From contig NZ_VKKH01000005.1 of assembly GCF_007197995.1 (NCBI RefSeq), forward strand, positions 124,001 through 188,000: 64,000 nt of DNA, written 5' to 3'. A model generated the notes under the pieces. The model was not told the DNA's origin. It saw only the letters and a program-made list of their open reading frames with translations, and searched no databases. The translations under genes were made by a program, and so were the position numbers. Shown in pieces: positions 44,525 to 54,002 of the stretch; the first letter of the stretch is position 1; each line of letters begins with the position of its first letter. Origin of the DNA: Aliiglaciecola sp. M165 (GTDB lineage: Bacteria; Pseudomonadota; Gammaproteobacteria; Enterobacterales; Alteromonadaceae).

Positions 44525-47209
44525 CTAAAATATATCGTCAGGTTCGTCCTGTTTTTCATCACTCTCAAATGGATCCACAATGACATCTTGTTGAACAGAC
44601 GCTTCGGGTTGAGTGCCATCAATAAAGTATTCAAACATAGAGGTGTAATCTGTTCGGGTTGTCAATTTGCCCGTTGCGCGATCGATACGTACCGTTACGA
44701 TGCCCTCAGGGATCGGTTTAAACTCTTGTTCAACGCCGTCTAAAGCAATTTCCATAAATCTGATCCAGGCAGGTTGAGAAGCTTTTGCACCATCTTCTGC
44801 ACCGATCATTGCATTTCCTATCCAGTTGAATTTTTCTGGATTTTGATTGATTAAATTTTGATTACGCGATGTTCGGCCTAACATTCGCCCCATGTTATCG
44901 AACCCAACCCAAGAAGTAGCCACCAATCCTGGGGCAAAACCACTGAACCAGGTATCACGTGAATCGTTAGTCGTTCCTGTTTTACCCGCTAAATCTGTGC
45001 GACCAAGGATGTTACGAGCACGCCAACCAGTACCTAGCCAATAGGTATTTCGCTGTGGATCTTTGTTCCAACGACCATTTCCTCGCACTGCTGTGCGCAT
45101 CATCTCGCGAGTAAGAAATGCATTGTGTTCAGAAAGCACTCGTTCAGCCAAGATAACCGGCTTTTCACTTTCTGGCTCGGGCTCATCGATAATACCGTTT
45201 AATTCAGCGGCTAAAAGCGCTTCAATGTCCGGCTCTGAGATTTCTTGTGATGCTTCATCAATAGATTCTGGCTGTTGCACTTGTTTTTCGCATTCAGCAC
45301 AGGCGATTGCCGGATTGGCTTCCCATAGCACGTCGCCCAAGTCATTTTCAATTCGCTGGATAAAGTGCGGTTGGACATAAAATCCTCCATTTGCAAGTAC
45401 TCCCATACCTGCGGCGACCTCAAGCGGAGTATGTGAACCTGAACCAAGCGATAAGGTTTCATCTTTAGGAATTTCAGAACGATCAAAACCAAATTTGCTC
45501 AGATGCTCCACCGCATCATCAATGCCAATGGCTCTTAAAAGCCGAACTGACACAACGTTTTTCGATTTCCCCAATGCCACGCGCATGCGAATTGGCCCAT
45601 CATAAACAGCAGGGGAATTTTGCGGTCGCCAAGCAACGCCGGTGCTCGCATCCCATTGGTTAATAGGTGCGTCATTGATCACACTTGCCAGCGTGTAACC
45701 TTCTTCTATTGCTGCAGAATAAATAAACGGCTTGATGTTTGAACCAACCTGACGTTTCGCCTGCGTGGCACGATTAAACTGGCTTTGATAGAAACTGTAG
45801 CCGCCAACAATCGCTTGAACTGCCCCGTTTTGGGGATCTAAAGCGACAAAAGCACCACTGACCTGAGGGAGCTGAGAGAGTTGCCATTGTTGGGTTAGTT
45901 GATTGTAACGAATCCAAACAAGTTGCCCTTCTTGAACAATGTCTGACGCCAATTCAGGATCAGGACCTTGTCTATTGTCGTCAATGTAAGGCCGTGCCCA
46001 ATGTAACCCTTGCCAGTCGATAGCAAGACGTTCGCCTTGTGCTCGAAAAACTTCAATGCTTTGTTCTTCTACATTTGTAACAACTGCAGCTGACAATACC
46101 CCAATGTCACTGTAAACACCCAGAACATCCAACATTTGCTCTTCTGTGAAGGGTGTGTCTAAGATTTCTGATTGTTCGAAGGTCGAATCTACTTGATCAC
46201 TAACAGGGTCATTCGCCTGGTCAACGTCCTGTCCCCATAACGTTCTGATAGGTCCCCGATAGCCGTGACGCTCATCATAATCGTGTAAATTTTGTATAAC
46301 TGCTGTTTGCGCCGCTGCTTGTAAGTTAGAAGGCGCCGTTGCATAAACCTGATATCCTCCGGTTTCAGCTTCTTCCTTTCCATACAGTTCAATCATCTCA
46401 TTGTAGATGATGTCAGCAAGATAGGGCGCGTCTAAGGCGATTTCTGCACCATGCTTTTTGGCACCTATGTCTGCATTAGCCGCTTCGTTGTATTGAGCCC
46501 GTGTAATAAATTCCTCATCCAACATACGCAATAAAACAAGACGGCGACGCTGTTTCGAGCGTTCAAGATTACTAATTGGGTTAAGTACCGAAGGCGCCTG
46601 AGGTAGTCCAGCAATAGTAGCGATTTGTGCAAGGGACAAATCGTTTATGGCTTTACCAAAATAAACTTGCGCTGCGGCGCCAAAACCAAAAGAACGGTGA
46701 CCCAGTTCAACTTTGTTTATATACAGCTCCAAAATTTCTTCTTTACTGAGCAGGCCTTCCATATGCCAAGCGATAAAGATTTCCTTAATCTTACGGATAT
46801 AGGTTTTTTCCCGAGTGAGGAAAAATCCGCGGGCAAGCTGCATGGTTAGCGTACTACCACCTTGTGCACGCTCACCGGTAACAACCAAACTCACAAAAGC
46901 GCGAGCCATGCCGATAGGATCTATACCAGGGTGTTCATAGAATCGACTATCCTCTGTAGCAAGCACAGCTTGTATCAGTTGCTCTGGTACTTCCTCAAGT
47001 TTTAGGGGGATTCGGCGCTTGACACCGAACTGGGAAATTAACTTTCCATCTTGAGTGTATATGCGCATAGGCGTCTGCAGGCGGACATCCTTAAGCACCT
47101 CGACACTGGGTAGGTCGGGCTTGATATAGAAATACATACCCACAATCGTTATCGTACCAACGAAAAATGCGGCTATACTCAGGATTAATAACAGTTTGAT
47201 GTACTTCAC
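44525..47209 (-). CDS. mrcA: Penicillin-binding protein 1A (bifunctional)
   Basis: 894 residues. One N-terminal membrane helix (about 5-28). The glycosyltransferase domain has ATEDSRFYEHPGID and GGSTLTMQLARGFFL; an OB-like insert follows; the transpeptidase has SxxK (VGSNIKPF), SxN (GKSKNVVS) and KTGT (AGKTGTTNDS). The C-terminal tail is acidic. It polymerises and cross-links peptidoglycan at the inner membrane. The start is GTG, giving MKYIKLLLI. It is divergent from pilM, the same arrangement as in enterics and pseudomonads. Confidence 0.97.
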   Translation of the reverse strand: MKYIKLLLILSIAAFFVGTITIVGMYFYIKPDLPSVEVLKDVRLQTPMRIYTQDGKLISQFGVKRRIPLKLEEVPEQLIQAVLATEDSRFYEHPGIDPIGMARAFVSLVVTGERAQGGSTLTMQLARGFFLTREKTYIRKIKEIFIAWHMEGLLSKEEILELYINKVELGHRSFGFGAAAQVYFGKAINDLSLAQIATIAGLPQAPSVLNPISNLERSKQRRRLVLLRMLDEEFITRAQYNEAANADIGAKKHGAEIALDAPYLADIIYNEMIELYGKEEAETGGYQVYATAPSNLQAAAQTAVIQNLHDYDERHGYRGPIRTLWGQDVDQANDPVSDQVDSTFEQSEILDTPFTEEQMLDVLGVYSDIGVLSAAVVTNVEEQSIEVFRAQGERLAIDWQGLHWARPYIDDNRQGPDPELASDIVQEGQLVWIRYNQLTQQWQLSQLPQVSGAFVALDPQNGAVQAIVGGYSFYQSQFNRATQAKRQVGSNIKPFIYSAAIEEGYTLASVINDAPINQWDASTGVAWRPQNSPAVYDGPIRMRVALGKSKNVVSVRLLRAIGIDDAVEHLSKFGFDRSEIPKDETLSLGSGSHTPLEVAAGMGVLANGGFYVQPHFIQRIENDLGDVLWEANPAIACAECEKQVQQPESIDEASQEISEPDIEALLAAELNGIIDEPEPESEKPVILAERVLSEHNAFLTREMMRTAVRGNGRWNKDPQRNTYWLGTGWRARNILGRTDLAGKTGTTNDSRDTWFSGFAPGLVATSWVGFDNMGRMLGRTSRNQNLINQNPEKFNWIGNAMIGAEDGAKASQPAWIRFMEIALDGVEQEFKPIPEGIVTVRIDRATGKLTTRTDYTSMFEYFIDGTQPEASVQQDVIVDPFESDEKQDEPDDIF

Positions 47210-47346
47210 AAAAATAATACTACCAGAGCAAAATTGACGAAATGATTTATATTTTATACCTATGTACCGTTATTAGAACCATAAAAAAATAAAAAATAAG
47301 TAATAATGGTAAAACTAAGGCAACAAGTAATGATTCGGAACTAATT

Positions 47347-48414
47347 GTGTTAAAAGAACTTTTTAAGAAAAAAGTATCACAAATGATCGGTCTCGATATC
47401 GGTACACGCTACGTAAAGGCTGTGCTGTTCGAAAGTGACGGAGATCAGATCAAGGTACAAAGTTTCGCATGCGAGCAAATTATCGGCAATGCTTTTACTG
47501 ACCGAGAGATCAAAGATTTTGACGCGGTGGGCAATGCGCTTAAGAAAGTTAAGCTTGCGTTAAAGACTAAAAAGAAAGATGTAGCCGTAGCGATTTCAGG
47601 CGGTTCTGTAATCACCAAGGTCGTGTATATGGAGCCGGAACAGCAAGATTTTGAATTAGAAGGCCAAATCGAAATCGAAGCTGACAGCTTAATCCCCTAT
47701 CCTCTCGAAGAAGTGTATATGGACTTTGAAGAATTAGGAGAGAGTCAAGCTAATCCTGGTAAAGTTGACGTGCTACTCAGTGCGGCGCACAAAGATATGG
47801 TCGACAGTCGCATCACCCTCATACGGGAAATCGAGTTTGAACCTAAAGTTGTCGATATTGAAGGCTATGCTTTGGGTAACGCCATGCAGGAATTCGCCAT
47901 TGCCGAGCATGATAAACCTTTATTATGTTTCAATATTGGTGCTTCACAACTTCAGCTAACGGTAGTAAAGAATGGGCGGATAATCTATGCCAAAGAACAT
48001 AGTTTTGGCATGGACAGTCTCATTCAAGATTTGAGCATCATCCATACACTTGAAAAACAAGAGACCGAGCAACAGCTTGTCAACGGAGAGTTGCCCGCAA
48101 CTTGGCGGCAAGACACTTTTCCAATCTTCTTAGCAAACTTAAATCAACATTTAGGTCGTGCGATCCAGATGTATGTAAGTTCGACCCATGAAGAGCGACC
48201 CACATCAATTATGGTTTGTGGCGGCGGAGCAAATATTGAAGAAATCGCTTCTGATCTTGAAAACGAATTGGGTATAGATGTAACCGTGTTCAATCCATTT
48301 CAAAATATGCAAATTTCTGAAAAAGCAGCACAGCAGGGGTTCGATAAAGTTGCCCCACAGTTAGCGATTGCAGCAGGTTTGGCATCAAGGAGTTTTGTTC
48401 CATGTCACATATAA
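47347..48414 (+). CDS. pilM: Type IV pilus assembly protein PilM
   Basis: 355 residues. Actin-like ATPase fold: MIGLDIGTRYVKAVL (phosphate 1), CFNIGASQLQLTVV (phosphate 2), IMVCGGGANIEE (adenosine). It sits in the cytoplasm and links PilN and PilO to the motor. The start is GTG at 47347, giving the usual short basic N-terminus (MLKELFKKK) before the first strand. The stop overlaps the pilN start by 13 bp, beginning a tight pilMNOPQ operon. Confidence 0.96.
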   Translation: MLKELFKKKVSQMIGLDIGTRYVKAVLFESDGDQIKVQSFACEQIIGNAFTDREIKDFDAVGNALKKVKLALKTKKKDVAVAISGGSVITKVVYMEPEQQDFELEGQIEIEADSLIPYPLEEVYMDFEELGESQANPGKVDVLLSAAHKDMVDSRITLIREIEFEPKVVDIEGYALGNAMQEFAIAEHDKPLLCFNIGASQLQLTVVKNGRIIYAKEHSFGMDSLIQDLSIIHTLEKQETEQQLVNGELPATWRQDTFPIFLANLNQHLGRAIQMYVSSTHEERPTSIMVCGGGANIEEIASDLENELGIDVTVFNPFQNMQISEKAAQQGFDKVAPQLAIAAGLASRSFVPCHI

Positions 48415-48989
48415 ATCTTCTGCCTTGGCGCGAAGCATTGCGACAACAGCAGAAAAAAGAGTTTTTAACTCTGCTGTTTGCCGTAGCGCTCTTTGTAATG
48501 ATTATTGTTTGGTTGATCGGCATGCTGATCGATAGCCAAATCGCCGGTCAAAACCAACGTAATTCCTTTTTAGAAGGTCAAATTGCAGTCCTTGATTCTG
48601 AAATAGCCAAAATCAAAGATATTAAAGACAGTAAAAAAGCAATCGAGCAACGAATGGCGCTGATCGAACAGTTGCAAACCAGCCGTAATGTAGCACCCAT
48701 TGTGTTTGACGAGCTGGCAAGGTTGGTTCCTCCTGGTATCTCATTCAGAACTTTTTCCAGACAAGGCAATATTATCGAAGTGTCAGGCATGAGCGAGTCG
48801 AACAACCGACTGTCGTCTTTTATGCGCAAAATCGAAGAGTCTAAAATATTTGGAAATGGTGAATTATCATCTATCGTTGCGGACACCACCGCGTCAGATG
48901 CCGTCAGTGAATTTAAACTTACGTTCAATATCAATGCATCGATTGCCCCTGACTTCTCTGAAGCTGAGCAGCAGGAGGGTCAACAATGA
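48402..48989 (+). CDS. pilN: Type IV pilus assembly protein PilN
   Basis: 195 residues. The short cytoplasmic N-terminus INLLPWRE is the PilM-binding motif of PilN. A membrane helix (about 22-43) and a periplasmic coiled coil plus ferredoxin-like fold follow. It forms the inner-membrane alignment complex with PilO and PilP. ATGA overlap with pilO. Confidence 0.95.
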   Translation: MSHINLLPWREALRQQQKKEFLTLLFAVALFVMIIVWLIGMLIDSQIAGQNQRNSFLEGQIAVLDSEIAKIKDIKDSKKAIEQRMALIEQLQTSRNVAPIVFDELARLVPPGISFRTFSRQGNIIEVSGMSESNNRLSSFMRKIEESKIFGNGELSSIVADTTASDAVSEFKLTFNINASIAPDFSEAEQQEGQQ

Positions 48990-49585
48990 AGTTTGATTTT
49001 AATAAACTCAAAGAAATGAACGAGCTCGATTTCGAGCAGGTTGCCAATTGGCCGTTTGAAGTCAAAACCGTTGTCGCAATTTTTGTCGCTGTGTTAGTCG
49101 CCTTTGGTGGTTATTATGGGCTAATCTCTTCGAAACTCCCTGTTTTAGATACAGCGCAAATCAAAGAAGATGAGTTAAAACAAACATTTGCAGCTAAATA
49201 CCGTATTGCGGTAAATTTAGAAGCTTACGAAGAGCAACTTGCACGCATTGAAGCGGATTTTTCTTCGATGCTTAAGTCATTACCCACCAGTAATGAAACA
49301 CCTGGCTTAATTGACGACATCACGTTTGTCGGCACAACCGCAGGGTTAACGTTTAAATTAATTAACTGGCAACAAGAGATCCCTAAAGAGTTTTACACCG
49401 AGTTGCCGATTCAAATGGAAGTGTCAGGTACTTATCATGAGTTTGGGCAGTTTGTTTCAAATATTGCTGGATTACCACGTATTGTAACCTTGCATAATTT
49501 TGACATCGCACAAGAGCGTGGTGAACTGACATTTCAGTTACAAGCGAAAACTTATCGCACAGCAGTATCGGAGCAACCACAATGA
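48986..49585 (+). CDS. pilO: Type IV pilus assembly protein PilO
   Basis: 199 residues. Cytoplasmic N-terminus, a single membrane helix (TVVAIFVAVLVAFGGYYGLI, about 28-48), a coiled coil containing ELKQTFAAKYRIAVNLEAYEEQ, and a periplasmic ferredoxin-like domain (GTYHEFGQFVSNIAGLPRIV). It partners PilN. ATGA overlap with pilP. Confidence 0.95.
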   Translation: MKFDFNKLKEMNELDFEQVANWPFEVKTVVAIFVAVLVAFGGYYGLISSKLPVLDTAQIKEDELKQTFAAKYRIAVNLEAYEEQLARIEADFSSMLKSLPTSNETPGLIDDITFVGTTAGLTFKLINWQQEIPKEFYTELPIQMEVSGTYHEFGQFVSNIAGLPRIVTLHNFDIAQERGELTFQLQAKTYRTAVSEQPQ

Positions 49586-50118
49586 AGAAACTTTCAATGG
49601 TGATTGTGGCCGCATTACTTGCCGGGTGCGAGGCACAAACCGATGATTTGGTGCAATATATCGTGGAAGTCAAACAAACGGTTCCAGTGAATATTGAACC
49701 TTATCCAGAATTCGTCACTATGCCGCCGTTTGAGTATAAAGCGTCAGAATTGAGAAGCCCATTCAAGCGTCCTCGCAACGTGGCAGTGCAAACTGTAGAA
49801 ACAAAACGGGACAATTGTTTACAGCCCAATTTTAATCGCGCTAAGCAACCGCTTGAAGCATATGGTTTAGACGCACTATCAATCTCAGGGACCTTTACCA
49901 GTCAAGGTAAAATGTGGGCATTGGTAACAGCAAATGATGGGTCACTTCATCGAGTGACAGCAGGAGATTATTTAGGTTTGTTTTTTGGAAGAATTACATC
50001 AATCAATGATGGCAAAATTTCGATAACTGAAATGCTGCCCGATGGCGCCGGTTGCTGGCAAAGAAATGAAGCCACGCTGAGCATGTCCTCACAGGCAGGA
50101 GAAAATGACAATGTCTGA
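49582..50118 (+). CDS. pilP: Type IV pilus lipoprotein PilP
   Basis: 178 residues. The lipobox is LLAGC at about residues 12-16. The YKASELRSPFKRP segment and a C-terminal beta-sandwich (LSISGTFTSQGKMWALVTANDGSLHRVTAGDYLG) are typical. It is anchored to the inner membrane and connects PilNO to the PilQ secretin. It overlaps pilQ by 14 bp. Confidence 0.95.
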   Translation: MKKLSMVIVAALLAGCEAQTDDLVQYIVEVKQTVPVNIEPYPEFVTMPPFEYKASELRSPFKRPRNVAVQTVETKRDNCLQPNFNRAKQPLEAYGLDALSISGTFTSQGKMWALVTANDGSLHRVTAGDYLGLFFGRITSINDGKISITEMLPDGAGCWQRNEATLSMSSQAGENDNV

Positions 50119-51871
50119 ACGTTTTATCTTTAACAAACGCCTGAACAAGAGCAACAGAGCTTGGTATTGGCTATCTTTAGCTGCGATTGGGATGTCATTT
50201 GTCTCATTCAACTCGATTAGTCAGGAAGGGCAAGCTGTACTAGTTGATACTGACAAACAAATCGCGTCGGTTTTCCGTTCGAACATGAGTGACATAGATT
50301 TCAAACGCACCTCAACAGGCGGAGCGAGAGTAACTTTGTCTTTTGACAATGCCGATTATCAAATGCAAATCTCGCAAAAAGATAATCTTTTAACGCTTTC
50401 GCTTCCCGCGGTGCAACTCGGATCTGATCAACTTTATAAATTAGATGTTGCTGACTTTGCGACACAAGTCACACAAATCGAAACATTTCAAGAAGCTGAT
50501 GCCAGTCGCATAGAGTTTAGCTTACTCAGTAAAGCAAGTTTTACACACAAAAAAGGTGCGAATGAACTCGTTATTGAGATCGAAAAAGCCAGTGAAGAAG
50601 AAGTTGCCCAAAGTGACGCCATGTTTACTGGTGAGCCTATCTCATTAGATTTTCAAGATGTTCCTGTACGCCAGGTCTTACAGATCATTGCCCAGGTGAA
50701 TGGCTTTAACCTTGTCACAACAGACACGGTGACAGGTAATGTCACCATTAGTTTGACAAGCGTGCCCTGGGACCAAGCACTTGAAATGATTCTAAAAATT
50801 AAAGGGCTCGACAAGCGACTCGAAGGCAATATTTTATTGATTGCTCCAGCAGAAGAATTAACTGCTCGTGAAACCCAGCAGTTACAATCTAAGCAACAAG
50901 TTGCAGATCTAGCGCCGCTTAATTCAGTCAACATTCAAATCAACTATGCTAAAGCGTCTGAAATGGCGACTATCCTTAAGTCGTCAGATTCTAGTATTTT
51001 GAGCCCCAGAGGTTCCGTCACGATTGATGAGCGCACAAATACCTTGCTTCTGCGTGATACTGAAACGTCCATTGCCGAAGCACGCAAAATGATTGACGCA
51101 CTAGATATTCCAATTAAACAAGTGTTGATTGAATCCAGAATGGTTACGGTTCGCGACAATGTCGACGAGCAATTGGGTGTTCGTTGGGGTATATCCGACA
51201 GAAATAGCGATGGAGGAGTCTCGGGTTCTCTTGAGGGTGCTGACGCTATCGCTAGCGGTGTTTTCCCTGAGTTATCAGACCGACTGAACGTAAATCTTCC
51301 TGTTGCTAACCCTGCAGGCCGTATCGGATTGCAGATTGCTCGTCTAGTAGATGGCACCATCATTGACTTAGAGCTAAGTGCTTTGGAGTCTGAGAATAAA
51401 GGCGAAATTATTGCCAGTCCGCGTATTACTGTAGCAAACCAACGTGAAGCATACATTGAGCAAGGTACTGAAATTCCATATGTTCAAGCAACTTCAAGTG
51501 GTGCAACATCAGTTGAATTTAAGAAAGCCGTTTTAAGTTTGAAAGTGACGCCTCATATCACGCCAGACAATCGCATTATTTTAGATTTGGTTGTCACTCA
51601 GGACACCCGTGGTGAGACGGTATCAACGTCAACTGGTCCTGCAGTTGCCATTGATACACAAGAGATCAGTACGCAAGTTCTGGTAGAAAACGGTGAAACC
51701 ATCGTTCTGGGCGGTATATTCCAACAAACCTCCACCGACGATGTAGCGAAAATTCCGTTGTTAGGTGATCTGCCAGTTGTTGGTAATCTATTCAAGAATA
51801 CTCAACGCATCAATGAAAAACGTGAATTGCTGATTTTTGTTACACCAAAAATCATGACCGACGCGTTATAA
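50105..51871 (+). CDS. pilQ: Type IV pilus secretin PilQ
   Basis: 588 residues, shorter than the ~710 of Pseudomonas because only one AMIN domain (about 50-160) is present. A signal anchor (about 20-40) precedes it. An STN/N0 domain (LDFQDVPVRQVLQIIAQVNGFNLVTT) and N1 domain follow, then the secretin core with VEFKKAVLSLKVTPHIT and the signature GETIVLGGIFQ ... KIPLLGDLPVVGNLFK. It forms the outer-membrane pore for the pilus. The second ATG at 50111 is also possible. A 14-bp hairpin follows. Confidence 0.96.
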   Translation: MTMSERFIFNKRLNKSNRAWYWLSLAAIGMSFVSFNSISQEGQAVLVDTDKQIASVFRSNMSDIDFKRTSTGGARVTLSFDNADYQMQISQKDNLLTLSLPAVQLGSDQLYKLDVADFATQVTQIETFQEADASRIEFSLLSKASFTHKKGANELVIEIEKASEEEVAQSDAMFTGEPISLDFQDVPVRQVLQIIAQVNGFNLVTTDTVTGNVTISLTSVPWDQALEMILKIKGLDKRLEGNILLIAPAEELTARETQQLQSKQQVADLAPLNSVNIQINYAKASEMATILKSSDSSILSPRGSVTIDERTNTLLLRDTETSIAEARKMIDALDIPIKQVLIESRMVTVRDNVDEQLGVRWGISDRNSDGGVSGSLEGADAIASGVFPELSDRLNVNLPVANPAGRIGLQIARLVDGTIIDLELSALESENKGEIIASPRITVANQREAYIEQGTEIPYVQATSSGATSVEFKKAVLSLKVTPHITPDNRIILDLVVTQDTRGETVSTSTGPAVAIDTQEISTQVLVENGETIVLGGIFQQTSTDDVAKIPLLGDLPVVGNLFKNTQRINEKRELLIFVTPKIMTDAL

Positions 51872-51881
51872 AAACACAGCT

Positions 51882-51919
51882 TTCCTCGACTTAATCGGTA
51901 AAATCATTAAGTCGAGGAA
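51882..51919 (+). other. 14-bp perfect hairpin after pilQ
   Basis: TTCCTCGACTTAAT and its complement flank a 10-nt loop, with one more GC pair possible outside a bulged T. No T tract follows, so it is either a weak terminator or a 3' stabilising or processing hairpin between pilQ and aroK. Confidence 0.6.
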
Positions 51920-52021
51920 GCAGAATCCAATAAATACCTCAACTTCACGTTAACAAAACTTGCATATTTCTGCTTTTAACTGAGATAATCCCGCTCTCGA
52001 AATTTAGACGAGGTCTGGTTT

Positions 52022-52285
52022 ATACCAGTTCCATTAAGTATATGGCCTCTCAGAATGCGTCCAGCGGTGTTTGAACTAGGCGTCACGATGTAGGAATGGT
52101 TGTTCCCTTTCAAGTCGTGACAACGCTGGACAAACACCGCTGGGGCATTCCCTTTGGGCGATGCCTAAAAGCGCTTACTCGTTGTTCTGCCCTTTAGATT
52201 TAGCCCGCTAGATCTTCAAGGACACGCCGCGATTAAGCGCTTTTATTCACTCGCTGAGAGGCCATATACTTAGTGGAATTGGTAT
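52022..52285. mobile_element. MITE-like element with 32-bp terminal inverted repeats
   Basis: The ends (52022-52053 and 52254-52285) are inverted repeats of 32 bp with two mismatches. Inside are further perfect inverted pairs: CCAGCGGTGTTTG (52061-52073) with 52131-52143; GTCACGA (52082-52088) with 52115-52121; TAAAAGCGCTTA (52166-52177) with 52234-52245; and a GGCAT/ATGCC hairpin (52144-52165). There is no coding capacity and no clear target-site duplication. It interrupts the pilQ-aroK junction. Whether it is dispersed in the genome cannot be seen here. Confidence 0.7.
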
Positions 52286-52374
52286 TGCACCAATCCATAC
52301 TGAAAACGTGATTGGTATTATTCAAAAATTGGGCAACGAAAACCCGATTAACAATAGTTGTGATAAAAGCAAAA

Positions 52375-52890
52375 ATGGCTGAAAAACGTAATATTTTTCT
52401 TGTTGGCCCAATGGGAGCTGGCAAAAGCACGATAGGAAGGCATCTCGCCGACGAACTTCACCTAGAATTCTTTGATTCCGATCAGGAAATTGAGCGCCGC
52501 ACTGGTGCAGATATCGCCTGGATATTCGATTTAGAGGGTGAAGACGGTTTTCGTAACAGAGAAGAAAATGTCATAAACGATCTCACCGATAAGCAAGGTA
52601 TTGTGTTAGCAACTGGTGGTGGTTCAGTGGTAAGCAAAGCTGTGCGAAACAGACTTTCCGCCCGCGGTATCGTTGTATACCTGCAAACGACCATCGACAA
52701 GCAAGTTGCCAGAACGCAACGGGACAAACGTCGTCCACTGCTGCAAAACGAAAACCCGGAAGCGGTTCTTCGTGATCTTGCTGACTCTCGTAATCCTTTA
52801 TACGAAGAGGTTGCAGATTATGTGGTTGATACAGATGACCAAAGCGCCCGTGCGGTTGCCAATCAAATCATCAACAAAATCGGCCTTTAA
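52375..52890 (+). CDS. aroK: Shikimate kinase I
   Basis: 171 residues. It phosphorylates shikimate at O3 in the aromatic pathway. The start is ATG at 52375, giving [19 protein letters not shown], nearly identical to E. coli AroK; an upstream in-frame TTG lies next to the inverted-repeat element and is rejected. Walker A is [27 protein letters not shown] and LATGGGSV bind shikimate. It is followed 30 bp later by aroB. Confidence 0.97.
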   Translation: MAEKRNIFLVGPMGAGKSTIGRHLADELHLEFFDSDQEIERRTGADIAWIFDLEGEDGFRNREENVINDLTDKQGIVLATGGGSVVSKAVRNRLSARGIVVYLQTTIDKQVARTQRDKRRPLLQNENPEAVLRDLADSRNPLYEEVADYVVDTDDQSARAVANQIINKIGL

Positions 52891-52920
52891 GCATACGAAA
52901 TACACTGAGGAACATCGCTC

Positions 52921-53991
52921 ATGTCAACAATTACGGTAAAGTTGGGTGAGCGAAGTTACCCAATTTCGATCGATTCCGGCAATTTGTCAAACCCACAATT
53001 GCTCAAGGCCCAGATAAAAAGCAACAAAGCCGTCGTAGTAACCAACGATGTCGTTGGGCCTTTATTATTAGAAAAGCTGCTCAAATCGTTGCAAAGTATT
53101 GAAGTTGATGTCATCACCGTCCCTGATGGTGAGCAGCACAAAAACCTGAAACAATTCGAATACGTAATAACTCGACTTCTTGAAATGCATGCAGCCCGTG
53201 ATACCACTATTATCGCGCTAGGCGGTGGTGTGGTGGGCGATCTTACTGGCTTTGTGGCGGCGAGTTTTCAACGGGGCATGCCATTTATTCAGATCCCAAC
53301 GACATTGTTGTCGCAAGTTGATTCTTCTGTCGGCGGAAAAACAGCGGTCAATCATCCTTTGGGGAAAAACATGATTGGTGCATTTTATCAGCCGAAGTCA
53401 GTCATTATTGACATTGATTCTTTAAAAACTTTACCCAAGCGTGAATTTGCCGCTGGCATGGCAGAAGTCATCAAGTATGGCATTATTTACGATGGTGAGT
53501 TTTTTGGCTGGTTGGAACAACACTGCTCACAACTTAAAGATCTTGATCCTCAGCACCTGCAGACAGTCATCAAACGTTGTTGTGAAATAAAGGCCGAAAT
53601 AGTCGCTAAAGACGAGCGTGAACAGGGTATTAGAGCACTTTTAAATCTTGGGCATACCTTTGGCCATGCCATTGAAGCAGAGCAAGGTTATGGTAACTGG
53701 CTACATGGTGAAGCTGTCGCCGCAGGCATGATTATCGCTGCCCGAGTTGCGTTGGCAAAAGGCTGGTTGTCTGAACAGGATTTGGACCGTATTATCAAGC
53801 TTACCGATGCCTTTGATTTACCTACAGAGCCACCAGCCAATATGAACTACGAGACTTTCATGCAACATATGCAGCACGATAAAAAAGTGTTGGCTGGCGC
53901 GATCCGTTACATCATTCCTCGGAAAATTGGTGAGGCAGTAGTGACCAAAGACGTTGAAGCTAATGAACTGATCGCTATTTTGGGTCAATAA
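52921..53991 (+). CDS. aroB: 3-dehydroquinate synthase
   Basis: 356 residues. It converts DAHP to dehydroquinate with NAD and zinc. The N-terminal fold includes VPDGEQHKNL and ALGGGVVGDLTGFVAA; IPTTLLSQVDSSVGGKTAVNHP, GMAEVIKYG and LNLGHTFGHAIE supply zinc and substrate ligands. It is part of aroK-aroB-damX-dam, conserved in gammaproteobacteria. The damX GTG follows by 11 bp. Confidence 0.98.
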   Translation: MSTITVKLGERSYPISIDSGNLSNPQLLKAQIKSNKAVVVTNDVVGPLLLEKLLKSLQSIEVDVITVPDGEQHKNLKQFEYVITRLLEMHAARDTTIIALGGGVVGDLTGFVAASFQRGMPFIQIPTTLLSQVDSSVGGKTAVNHPLGKNMIGAFYQPKSVIIDIDSLKTLPKREFAAGMAEVIKYGIIYDGEFFGWLEQHCSQLKDLDPQHLQTVIKRCCEIKAEIVAKDEREQGIRALLNLGHTFGHAIEAEQGYGNWLHGEAVAAGMIIAARVALAKGWLSEQDLDRIIKLTDAFDLPTEPPANMNYETFMQHMQHDKKVLAGAIRYIIPRKIGEAVVTKDVEANELIAILGQ

Positions 53992-54002
53992 GGTTTACGC
54001 CT

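Noticed and set aside
52312-52374. Longer AroK from an upstream TTG
   Set aside because: The shorter form matches E. coli AroK from its first residue; the extra codons lie in DNA adjoining the inverted-repeat element.
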